From UBA5009 sp038043185 (GTDB taxonomy: Bacteria > Bdellovibrionota > Bdellovibrionia > Bdellovibrionales > Bdellovibrionaceae): a stretch of 64,000 nt of DNA. Location: positions 37,023 to 101,022 of the forward strand of contig JBBTCO010000002.1 in the NCBI GenBank assembly GCA_038043185.1, in the 5' to 3' direction. The notes under the pieces were generated by a model. That model had not been told where the DNA came from. It did not search any database and saw only the letters and a list, made by a program, of their open reading frames with translations. The position numbers and the translations under genes were made by a program. Positions 23,093 to 30,456 of the stretch are shown one piece after another. How positions within the stretch are numbered: the stretch's first letter is position 1; each line of letters begins with the position of its first letter.

Positions 23093-24601
23093 ATGCGATT
23101 TATAATCGATTTCACATTATTATCTTTGATAATACTTTCTTTCCTACTGCCAGAAAGGTCTTACGCAGAAAATGATCCCTTTGTTAAGACCTACATAGGA
23201 ATAAGTAGTAATAGACTCTGTCGCACTGTTCCTGACGATGAACTTAAACAGTTAGATAATTCCTGTAAATATCCTTTCAAGGATCTTTACAGGTCAAATG
23301 AAAAAATTTTTGAATGGTCAATCTTTCAAAAAAGCGCTGCTTTACAAATTCAAAAAAATAAGTGCATTAGTCAACGTCTGAATGCCATAATGAATGATAG
23401 AGCTTTATTTGATCAATGGATCGGATTGCTCGCCACCGCTTGGGCAGGTCGAAAAAAAGCACAACTCATTTTATCAAAGTGCGAAGAAATTAAACTTAAT
23501 ACGAATGAAAGACTTGGCGCGCGATTAAATCCCAATTTCAGGGCAAGAATAAATCCCAATTCAAAAACATTGAGTGAAAATGAAAAAGCTGAACTCACAT
23601 GGCAAGAATTATGTGGAAATGAAGAATCTATGGCAGCTCTTTCAGCAGCCGATAAACTTTTTGAATATGCGCTTCCTGCTGTTGGTGGTTCCGATTTTTT
23701 TAATTTTATCGAAAAAAATAGGGGCTTATTAATTAATATAAATACGGACAAAGCTTTGACAAACAGCGAACTCCTCAACGCAAAGATGGACCCTGAAGAT
23801 CCCTCATCCTTTGTCAGGCCGGATGAAACACGCAATGGCCTTCGCCTTAGACTGAACTTAGATCATCAGGTGAAAGGAAAATTTACTGAAATCATTGAGG
23901 AGAGAAATCGGGCCAATCGAAAACTGATATCGCAGAAAAAAAATGAGATCTATGATTTAGATTCAACCACAAAAAATTATATGTTTGACGATAAAACTGT
24001 TTATCAAACCCTTACGAGTTTAAAACAAATGGATAGCCTAGAATTTACTGATGAAGATCTTAATGATCCTGAAAGTTTTAAAAAAAAACTATACAATGAG
24101 CCTCAACTTTCCATGGGAACAAAGTGTTTGCTCAATCACTTTGAACCAAGCCCCGGCGGCGAGCTCACAGAGTTTGCCCTTTTGTCCTTTGGCTTTGCTG
24201 GACTGATAGCAAAAATTTACCGCCTCGCGACTCTTGGAAAGCTTGGCGGCTTGAGCAAAGCCCAGCTAACAACTTGGGGAACTTTATCTGCTAGTACTAT
24301 TTTAGGTTTGAGACAGTCTCTAAAAATATGTTCCTCTAAGTTGTACCAACACACAAAACTTGCTGACCAGAACAAAGACATTCAATCTCATATCAGTGAA
24401 ATATCGTCACTGCCAAACCAAACCAGTTTTTCTCGATTTAAATTTGAAATTCCAATGGAAAAAACTCCAGAATGTAAAAATTTAGAAAAAGACTTTATTG
24501 TAAATGATATGGCAAGTTCCGGTTGCTGGACTACCGCTTTGATGTCCCTTGCCCCATTGCAAATTTCCCTGCCTGTTGTGGGAATTTCTAATGCCCATTA
24601 A
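23093..24601 (+). CDS. large secreted protein of unknown function
   Basis: A 502-residue protein with a signal peptide (MRFIIDFTLLSLIILSFLLP..., cleavage near SYAEN). The mature part is polar and mostly helical by pattern, with scattered cysteines (RLCRTV, NSCKYPF, KCISQR, ILSKCEE) and a hydrophobic pair near residues 365-405 (ELTEFALLSFGFAGLIAKIYR, WGTLSASTILGLRQ). No family is recognised. TATAAT ends three bases before the ATG, and no ribosome site is visible, so translation may be from a nearly leaderless message. A decayed duplicate of the gene at 27.5 kb begins at its stop codon, so its C-terminus may be rearranged. Confidence 0.6.
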   Translation: MRFIIDFTLLSLIILSFLLPERSYAENDPFVKTYIGISSNRLCRTVPDDELKQLDNSCKYPFKDLYRSNEKIFEWSIFQKSAALQIQKNKCISQRLNAIMNDRALFDQWIGLLATAWAGRKKAQLILSKCEEIKLNTNERLGARLNPNFRARINPNSKTLSENEKAELTWQELCGNEESMAALSAADKLFEYALPAVGGSDFFNFIEKNRGLLININTDKALTNSELLNAKMDPEDPSSFVRPDETRNGLRLRLNLDHQVKGKFTEIIEERNRANRKLISQKKNEIYDLDSTTKNYMFDDKTVYQTLTSLKQMDSLEFTDEDLNDPESFKKKLYNEPQLSMGTKCLLNHFEPSPGGELTEFALLSFGFAGLIAKIYRLATLGKLGGLSKAQLTTWGTLSASTILGLRQSLKICSSKLYQHTKLADQNKDIQSHISEISSLPNQTSFSRFKFEIPMEKTPECKNLEKDFIVNDMASSGCWTTALMSLAPLQISLPVVGISNAH

Positions 24602-24683
24602 CCTTGTTGGCTCGGCAGGAACTGTAGTTAACTCGTCCATTGAAGTCATCAGTGACTGCATTCTTTAGTGAAATTAAAAATGA
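24601..24683 (+). pseudogene. remnant duplicate of the secreted gene at 27.5-28.5 kb
   Basis: Bases 24601-24658 match 28151-28208 with three mismatches in 58. Bases 24661-24683 are identical to 28342-28364. The roughly 130 bases between the two matches are deleted here. This is a fragment of a paralogue of the 320-residue secreted protein gene located directly after the 502-residue protein gene. The rest of the 24684-24810 gap shows no recognisable gene. Confidence 0.75.
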
Positions 24684-24810
24684 GTTTGTTTTAAATTGAT
24701 TTCAGGAGTAGTAGCAGTGTGAGGATAGGCTCAAATTATTTAATAATCAGAAATGATAGATCTGCTATCAACTTGGATGGAGAATATTAATTTTTATAAA
24801 GGGATGAGAC

Positions 24811-25185
24811 ATGAAAAGAAGAGAGTTTATTGTAAAGTCCACAGGTTTAATTGGATCAGTTTTAGTTTTTACTCGATGTTCTGGCAGTGGATCAGATACT
24901 CCTAATACGCAGGCTCAGAACAATAATAATCAACAAGGAAACCCTTCTTGCGCGAATGGTGGGGGGATCACTTATACAAACCCAGGCCATTCACACACGG
25001 TAAGCAATTTAACAGTTAATGAAATTACTCAAGCTTTAGCTGGAGACTATGCGTTGTTGGGTGGAGGGCATAGTCACACTTTCACATTGACAGCAGCTGA
25101 TTTTCAGAATTTAAAATCCGCTCAAACCATTTCTAAAACTGATAATGAAGGTCATGGCCATATCATTAATATCCTTTGCGTGTAA
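24811..25185 (+). CDS. small His-rich exported protein with Tat/lipoprotein-like signal
   Basis: A 124-residue protein with AAAGGGATGAG before the ATG. The N-terminus MKRREFIVKSTGLIGSVLVF resembles a twin-arginine signal, and a Cys follows at FTRCSG, so it may be a Tat-exported lipoprotein. A low-complexity Asn/Gln linker follows. The rest has three His clusters, GHSHTV, GGGHSHTFTLT and EGHGHIINI, suggesting metal binding. Two internal segments look like repeats of one motif. No family is recognised. It sits alone between gene fragments. Confidence 0.6.
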   Translation: MKRREFIVKSTGLIGSVLVFTRCSGSGSDTPNTQAQNNNNQQGNPSCANGGGITYTNPGHSHTVSNLTVNEITQALAGDYALLGGGHSHTFTLTAADFQNLKSAQTISKTDNEGHGHIINILCV

Positions 25186-25237
25186 TTAAACTAAGGTACC
25201 AGGTCCTGTTTGTCCGGTTCTCTTCGGCTCTTCTCGC

Positions 25238-25440
25238 TTAATGGCCCACCTTAAAATTTGCTGGTGCACATGGGCGACTCGCTGGGGCAGGCTGAGGAGA
25301 ATCTCCCACTAACCCAATGCGCGAATCACCAACTGCGACACGATCATAATAGAAATTACCTAATCCACTTTGGATAAATATCTGCATAGCACAGCTGTCA
25401 CGTTTTCTCGGGATCCATAATGTCGAGCTACAGCATATTA
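25238..25440 (-). pseudogene. C-terminal remnant of a LamG/polysaccharide-lyase-like secreted protein
   Basis: The minus strand reads, from near 25440 to TAA at 25238-25240, a frame containing MQIFIQSGLGNFYYDRVAVG then DSRIGLVGDSPQPAPASRPC and APANFKVGH. The YYDRV.VGDSRIG pattern resembles the last strands of concanavalin-like (LamG, heparin-lyase-type) domains of secreted proteins, and PAPANFKV resembles the start of a fibronectin-type segment. There is no start signal, and the upstream part of the domain is missing. The rest of the 25186-25440 gap shows no other gene. Confidence 0.35.
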
Positions 25441-26256
25441 CTATTTTTTATAACCGAGTTCAAATAAATCCAAAGTAAGCACGAAAACGGCTTCATCTTT
25501 CGCTTCTGAAATAATGGGCTCTGAATTTTCAATGAGTTTTAAAAGCAAAGATTGAATTTTTTCCGCAGCAGAATGGGAAATGCTCATTACAGATGAATAA
25601 TTTAATTTTTCGGGACTTTTGCGATCAAGCGATCTTATTGCTTCCATGCGCCAGTTAATATGATGAGAGCGTAAGCTCAATGATTTTTCTCCAAGATGAA
25701 GTCTTTTGGAGGTGGGGTGAAATTCTGATCCTTTTCGTTGAACAAGACTGAATTTTTCTAAGTCAGAAAGAATCTCAGTCACTTCGACCAAAGGAATTCC
25801 CAAATATTCTGACATTTGAGCGGGCTTTCTTAGATGGGGCACCAGTGTGCACATGTGAATGCCATTATAAGTCCAACGACTATAGTAAGTATTTTTTTGT
25901 TCTTCTGTGAGTTCTTTGGTTTTCTGAATTCGACTCTGGATTTCTTTTCGCTGATTTAAAATCAAAGTTATTTTATTTTGAAAGAATGTTTGAAGTTTAA
26001 CAGATCCCGCACGATCTTTTTGCATGAGCAGTAAAAAAAATTCTTCTTCTTCGCTGTTTAAGTGTAAAAATTCACTAATTAAAATTCCGTGCTCAAAACT
26101 AAAATCAGCGCTTCCACTGAGCACCTGAGATATAAATCCTAGCTTACAGTTAAGGAAGTCAGCCAGGCGAGTTCGTCCACCGCGTGAGGGCCCCTGAACG
26201 GGCAGGCTGGCGCGAAGAAACTCTTTATAGTTTGTAAATTCAAATACATAGGCCAT
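25441..26256 (-). CDS. TIGR02147 family (DUF4423) regulator-like protein
   Basis: A 271-residue cytosolic protein with the TIGR02147 start (VFEFTNYKEFLRASL), a helix-turn-helix-like segment (RTRLADFLNCKLGFISQVLSG), the family's Glu-rich helix (LNSEEEEFFLLLMQKDRAGS) and a central winged-helix-like region (MSEYLGIPLVEVTEILSDLEKFSLVQRK). The family is expanded in Fibrobacter and Bdellovibrio lineages and is thought to regulate transcription. Partners are unknown. AAGGA precedes the ATG. A perfect 22-bp palindrome begins 17 bases upstream, suggesting autoregulation and control of the divergent secreted-protein genes. Confidence 0.8.
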   Translation of the reverse strand: MAYVFEFTNYKEFLRASLPVQGPSRGGRTRLADFLNCKLGFISQVLSGSADFSFEHGILISEFLHLNSEEEEFFLLLMQKDRAGSVKLQTFFQNKITLILNQRKEIQSRIQKTKELTEEQKNTYYSRWTYNGIHMCTLVPHLRKPAQMSEYLGIPLVEVTEILSDLEKFSLVQRKGSEFHPTSKRLHLGEKSLSLRSHHINWRMEAIRSLDRKSPEKLNYSSVMSISHSAAEKIQSLLLKLIENSEPIISEAKDEAVFVLTLDLFELGYKK

Positions 26257-26273
26257 AGATATTCCTTAATTAA

Positions 26274-26295
26274 ATATTAAGTAATTACTTAATAT
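26274..26295. promoter_or_regulatory. perfect 22-bp palindrome, likely operator
   Basis: The half-site is ATATTAAGTAA, repeated in inverse with no spacer, centred between 26284 and 26285. It lies between the divergent TIGR02147 gene (start 26256) and the secreted protein gene (start 26394). It is too AT-rich for a terminator and lacks a loop. The simplest reading is the binding site of a dimeric regulator, perhaps the TIGR02147 protein itself. Confidence 0.55.
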
Positions 26296-26393
26296 ATTAT
26301 CATATTATTATGAATATTGGCAATTACTTTAATAATGCGATGCGATATATTCCTTTTGAAGCGAAATGTTTAAAACTAAAAAGGAGAAAGAAA

Positions 26394-27020
26394 ATGAAAA
26401 TTTCAAAGGGTTTAAAGAACAGTGTTTTAGTAGGTGCTTTAATGACGGCACAAGCATCAGGTGCAACGGAGTATGTAAAGGACATCCTGTCTGTTGAAAA
26501 GCAAAACTGCCAGGTCTTGCTGAAGAATGATCAGGGATCAGTTAATTACCAGAATATAGGAACTGCCATCGCGACCTTTTCGCACACATGGACAGCCGAT
26601 ATTCCTGTCGAACAAAGAATGAGTGTGCAAAATGAACTTAACAGTAAAAGTATTTCCTTTTCAAAAAAGGCTTATCAAAAGACTGCAGGAAATATCTATT
26701 CGGCTTGTTTGAGTTTGGTCATGGCAAAAAATATTTTTATGAGTACAGAGGAAGCTGATGATTTGCTTATGAAGACTTCTAAAAATACTTGGTTGGATAT
26801 TTGCGTAAAAAACAGCGATGGATTTGATGCTGATAACACTAAGATAGAAGCTCGTTCGGAATTTATTTTTGTCCAAAGAGGTGTTGAGAGTGGACGAGTC
26901 TCCTTAAGCAATACTTCCTCTCGAAGTGCTGGTGTTGTTACAAACTCTGGAAAAATTTCAGGATCTTACAGCGGAGTTCAATATGCAATTAGCTGTGAAC
27001 TAGAAAAAGGCGAGGAATAA
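26394..27020 (+). CDS. secreted protein of unknown function
   Basis: About 208 residues from ATG 26394, preceded by AAAGGAGAAAG. Codons back to 26310 are in frame but lack a ribosome site. A signal peptide ends near residue 24 (QASGA). The mature part has four Cys that could form two disulphides, a TWLDICVKNSDGFD segment and a C-terminal SG-rich strand region. No family is recognised. It overlaps in transcript with the next gene, which follows after one base. Confidence 0.6.
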   Translation: MKISKGLKNSVLVGALMTAQASGATEYVKDILSVEKQNCQVLLKNDQGSVNYQNIGTAIATFSHTWTADIPVEQRMSVQNELNSKSISFSKKAYQKTAGNIYSACLSLVMAKNIFMSTEEADDLLMKTSKNTWLDICVKNSDGFDADNTKIEARSEFIFVQRGVESGRVSLSNTSSRSAGVVTNSGKISGSYSGVQYAISCELEKGEE

Positions 27021-27021
27021 A

Positions 27022-27462
27022 ATGAAGACACTTATAATAACTGGACTGCTTTTTTTATCATCCATCGTTTACGCAGACTCCAATCCAGTAGTGCTCGAAG
27101 GCTTTATCCGACAGGCTGAATGTAGCTCTAGAACTCAAAAGGGAATTTTTGAATTGTTGGTTAAAAATGGAAGAGAAATAAAATCAATGTGGTTAAAAAC
27201 AGATGCGCCGGCATTGATTGAAAAAACGCAGGAACAGGCTCTGCTTTTTGGTAAAGTCTGTATCCTTGTTGCGATTGCCGCAAATAACTCTATTTCACCG
27301 AATGTAAACCTGTCGAAAATTATTTTAGTTGATGGAATGGTAAAAGAGATTGATTTTTCAGACGAGAAAACCATCGATGTAACCAAATTTTTCGAGAGAA
27401 ATTCTGAAATTATCTTCATAAAAGATCAGGCCCATGAGTGGTATTTTCGTTCAGACAAATAG
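27022..27462 (+). CDS. secreted protein of unknown function
   Basis: A 146-residue protein with a signal peptide ending near residue 19 (IVYADSN). GGCGAGG precedes the ATG inside the end of the previous gene. The mature part is a mixed alpha/beta domain with two Cys (QAECSS, FGKVCILV). No catalytic motif or family was recognised. It is co-transcribed with the 26394 gene, so both may be under the palindrome at 26274-26295. Confidence 0.6.
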   Translation: MKTLIITGLLFLSSIVYADSNPVVLEGFIRQAECSSRTQKGIFELLVKNGREIKSMWLKTDAPALIEKTQEQALLFGKVCILVAIAANNSISPNVNLSKIILVDGMVKEIDFSDEKTIDVTKFFERNSEIIFIKDQAHEWYFRSDK

Positions 27463-27513
27463 CAGGCTGGATCAAATATTGAAATAGATCTTTGCTAAAC
27501 GGTCGAGGGCAAA

Positions 27514-28476
27514 ATGAAACTCGTAAGAAGCAACACACTGAGTTTAAACAATAAAAAGCCTGGGCATTTGATGTCCAGGCTTATCATTTTTTGTCTGCTG
27601 TCAACTTTATTGACACTGTTTTGTTATTCGCATTTTTCATATGCTGAGGAAGGTGGAGCAACAAGTGGTGGTGGCGATGAGGATGGGATCGACGCTCAAC
27701 ACGTATTAAGAATTGTTACGGATTTTATTAAATTAGATGATTTTTCAATTTATTCCGCTGAACAAAAAAAGTTACTTTTAACGAAATCTTCCCTCGCAAA
27801 CATCATAATGGTTGATAAAGAAATTCCTGTGAATACTTCAGTTGGAATTCAAGAAAGTGCTGGTTTTAGTAGGTCAAATAAGAATAAGGACGAGAATGTA
27901 AATGTGATTCAGATTAATCGAAAACGTTGGCTAGGAATGAGGACCATCGTCGATAACGAAGTTTTTATTCATCACGAACTTGCCGTCCTTGCTGGGATTG
28001 AAAAAACTGGAGATTACCATATAAGTGATACTCAATTTAGAAAATTTAGATCGATATTGTGGGAAAAATTATTTTCCAAAAAAATTGTTTGTGTTGTCAG
28101 TCTTTTTAGCAAAGAGATTGATACTCAGTCGGGAAAATTTCAACCCCACCACCTTGTTGGCTCGGCAGGAATTGTTGTTAACTCGTCCATTGACGTCATC
28201 AGTGACTGGAGAATTGTAAAAATGAACTCTAAAGATGAAAATAAAAATACAGCTGTTATTTTTCGGTATGTGGCCTCGGGCAATGGCTACTTACGAGGAG
28301 TGTTTTCAGATGCCACCATCCTAGGCAATCCGGGACACACCTTCTTTAGTGAAATTAAAAATGAATCTAAACCAAGGGTGTTTTTCACGCCTTATAACTT
28401 ATTAGAAATTGACCGAGAAGCCTCACTTAAAGAGTGGGATGATTATTTTAATATGGTCTCTTGCTCGAAGATGTAG
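27514..28476 (+). CDS. secreted protein of unknown function (HHEL motif)
   Basis: A 320-residue protein. CGAGGG precedes the ATG at 27514. From there the signal peptide has a long n-region, and its hydrophobic core starts after residue 20 (MSRLIIFCLLSTLLTLF). ATG 27571 would give a standard signal. The mature part begins EEGGATSGGGDEDGID and has a VFIHHELAVLAGIEKTGDYHIS segment, similar in style to HEx-type segments seen in secreted Bdellovibrio proteins of unknown role. Two Cys lie near 190 and the C-terminus. Part of this gene is duplicated and decayed at 24601-24683. Confidence 0.6.
   Translation: MKLVRSNTLSLNNKKPGHLMSRLIIFCLLSTLLTLFCYSHFSYAEEGGATSGGGDEDGIDAQHVLRIVTDFIKLDDFSIYSAEQKKLLLTKSSLANIIMVDKEIPVNTSVGIQESAGFSRSNKNKDENVNVIQINRKRWLGMRTIVDNEVFIHHELAVLAGIEKTGDYHISDTQFRKFRSILWEKLFSKKIVCVVSLFSKEIDTQSGKFQPHHLVGSAGIVVNSSIDVISDWRIVKMNSKDENKNTAVIFRYVASGNGYLRGVFSDATILGNPGHTFFSEIKNESKPRVFFTPYNLLEIDREASLKEWDDYFNMVSCSKM
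27556..27582 (+). terminator. possible terminator hairpin in the start of the 27.5 kb gene
   Basis: AAGCCTGG (27556-27563) pairs perfectly with CCAGGCTT (27575-27582) around an 11-base loop and is followed by ATCATTTTTT. It could terminate the upstream gene pair. In that case the downstream gene would start at ATG 27571 inside the loop or use a transcript that reads through. The position inside the 27514 frame makes the role uncertain. Confidence 0.35.
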
Positions 28477-28556
28477 ATCAAAGACCTAAACAACGAAGAG
28501 TTTGACCTGAATTCGAAGTTAATATAGGGTGCAAAAAATCATATCAAGGAGAACTC

Positions 28557-29063
28557 ATGCTTTACGAAATAACCATTCCACAATTTATTAAAATGCTTGG
28601 AAATTTAAATAACCTTCTTACAAAAGCTGAACAATACGCTCAAACTAAAAAGTTTGATACTGAGGTTTTAGCTCAATCTCGGCTTGCGCCGGATCAGTTT
28701 AATTTTATTCGACAAGTTCAAATTGCTTGTGACACTGCAAAGCTTGCCGCTTCCCGATTGACTGGAAAAGAAGCCCCTCAACATCCTGATACTGAAAAAA
28801 CCTTTACTGAGTTGAAAGAACGAATTACAAGCACTATTGCTTACCTTAAAGATTTTACCGAAAAAGATTTTGTATCGGCACCAGAAAAAGCAATTTCGCA
28901 ACCTCGATGGGAAGGGAAGTATTTAACCGGCACCGAGTTTACTTATCAGCATGCCTTGCCTAATTTATATTTTCATATTACCACAGCGTATGCAATTTTA
29001 CGGCATAACGGGGTTGATGTTGGGAAAAAAGATTATTTGGGTCCAATGCCATATAAAACATAA
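28557..29063 (+). CDS. DUF1993 family protein
   Basis: A 168-residue cytosolic protein of full family length with CAAGGAGA before its ATG. It begins MLYEITIPQFIKMLGNL and has RLAPDQFNFIRQVQIACDTAK, GKYLTGTEFTYQHALPNLYFH and TTAYAILRHNGVDVGKKDYL. These segments match DUF1993, a four-helix DinB-like family of unknown function. No metal-binding His triad of DinB is obvious. It is followed after five bases by the HExxH protein gene, probably in one transcript. Confidence 0.85.
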   Translation: MLYEITIPQFIKMLGNLNNLLTKAEQYAQTKKFDTEVLAQSRLAPDQFNFIRQVQIACDTAKLAASRLTGKEAPQHPDTEKTFTELKERITSTIAYLKDFTEKDFVSAPEKAISQPRWEGKYLTGTEFTYQHALPNLYFHITTAYAILRHNGVDVGKKDYLGPMPYKT

Positions 29064-29068
29064 TTTTA

Positions 29069-29977
29069 ATGAAGCTCAGTCAGCTACTTGAAGGTAATGA
29101 TGCCTGTAAGTCTTCAAAGGGAATTCCAGGAAACTTTGGAGATTTCTATCTTTTAAAAAACAATCGAATTTATTCGAGTGTGCGATCCTTAGCAATTGAA
29201 AGTGGCTTTCAATACAGTCTCGATAAAAATGATGCTTATTATGCGTTGCCATTGAGCCAGCTGGAATCAGTACTTGAGCAGAAAAAAATTCCATACTTTG
29301 ATAATGTCAGTGTTTTAAAAGAGATTGAATCGCGTCTAAAAACGGGTGTTTTCTGGGATGATATTTCTGATAATTTAAAAAAGAATCATGTTTTTCACGA
29401 ATCTTGTCATGCCGTGATCCGTAGTCGTGCGAGTCATTTGTTAACAAATCAGCCGCAAGAAAAAATTCTGAAGATTCTTTTAGAAGAATCATTTTCAAAT
29501 ACTTGTGAGCTTTTAGCGATTGCCGATGTAAACCATTCACTTCATCGTATTTTTTTCGAATGGAATTCCTATACTTTTTTATATGATGAGAAAACTAATC
29601 TTAAAAATGCCATGAATGATTTGGGCGAAACGTTAATTTTTAAATATCTTTTGTTTTGTTATTTACATTCAAATTTTTTGTTTAATGAGTTTGATGAAAA
29701 GACATTTAAACGTGTTCAAAAAGTAGTTTTTGGTAATGCAATTTTTGATTCTAAAGCAATTAAGTCTTTAAGAGCCTTGGCGAAGATGGCATTCACTCTC
29801 GATCGGCGGTTTCGCGAAGTTACGACTGGTTTTTATTTAAGACTTTGTGGATTTCAAACTCCATTGAATGAGTTATTAGATTTTGATTTTATGCAGACTC
29901 TAGAAAAGCGTAAAGACTATCAATTGATGATTGATTCTGTAGTGAGCAGCTTACTGAGAAAAAACAAAGATAAATAA
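29069..29977 (+). CDS. unknown protein with an HExxH motif
   Basis: A 302-residue protein without a signal peptide. The segment VFHESCHAVIR near residue 110 contains HExxH, and about 40 residues later ILLEESFSNTCELLAIAD could supply a third zinc ligand, a gluzincin-like spacing. The rest is helical, with a hydrophobic FKYLLFCYLHSNFLF stretch that could be buried rather than membrane. No protease family is recognised, so a zinc enzyme is only inferred from the motif. It follows DUF1993 by five bases. Confidence 0.55.
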   Translation: MKLSQLLEGNDACKSSKGIPGNFGDFYLLKNNRIYSSVRSLAIESGFQYSLDKNDAYYALPLSQLESVLEQKKIPYFDNVSVLKEIESRLKTGVFWDDISDNLKKNHVFHESCHAVIRSRASHLLTNQPQEKILKILLEESFSNTCELLAIADVNHSLHRIFFEWNSYTFLYDEKTNLKNAMNDLGETLIFKYLLFCYLHSNFLFNEFDEKTFKRVQKVVFGNAIFDSKAIKSLRALAKMAFTLDRRFREVTTGFYLRLCGFQTPLNELLDFDFMQTLEKRKDYQLMIDSVVSSLLRKNKDK

Positions 29978-30054
29978 GGATTATTACAGCGATAGTTAAT
30001 ATCAATTATCTTTATGATTGATTTTTAGCTATAAAGAGCGCGGAGGAAAAAATT

Positions 30055-30321
30055 ATGAAAATGAAAATGCTTTTTTTTATTGCTCTAGTGATGCCTAGTT
30101 TGGCAACTGCCCAGACCGTTTTTTTATCTCAGGGACATGGCTATTATTGTTATCAGACCTATGATGAAGCCTTGGCCTCTGCTAAAACAGATGCTGATAA
30201 ACGTGCACAAAGTATTTGTAAATACCAACGTGCCTGGAGAATGTCGGACTACAGAGTAGCCCCCAAAACTCCATCACCAAGCTGTCATGTTTTAGTTCAA
30301 GCGCAATATTTGTGTCGATGA
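30055..30321 (+). CDS. small secreted protein of unknown function
   Basis: An 88-residue protein with GCGGAGGA before its ATG and a signal peptide ending near residue 19 (SLATAQT). The mature part has four Cys (YYCYQ, SICKYQ, PSCHV, YLCR), likely two disulphides, and a basic pI. No family is recognised. It stands alone before the SNF2 gene. Confidence 0.55.
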   Translation: MKMKMLFFIALVMPSLATAQTVFLSQGHGYYCYQTYDEALASAKTDADKRAQSICKYQRAWRMSDYRVAPKTPSPSCHVLVQAQYLCR

Positions 30322-30456
30322 CACTTCAATTGCGCCCTACTTCCTATTTAAAAAAATAGCAAGTTATAACTTGACCATCTTTAGAAGTAATAAACTTGTA
30401 GAGATAGCTTTGATTCGCTATAGTCACCGGTCACTCATTTTATGAAAAGGTGATTT

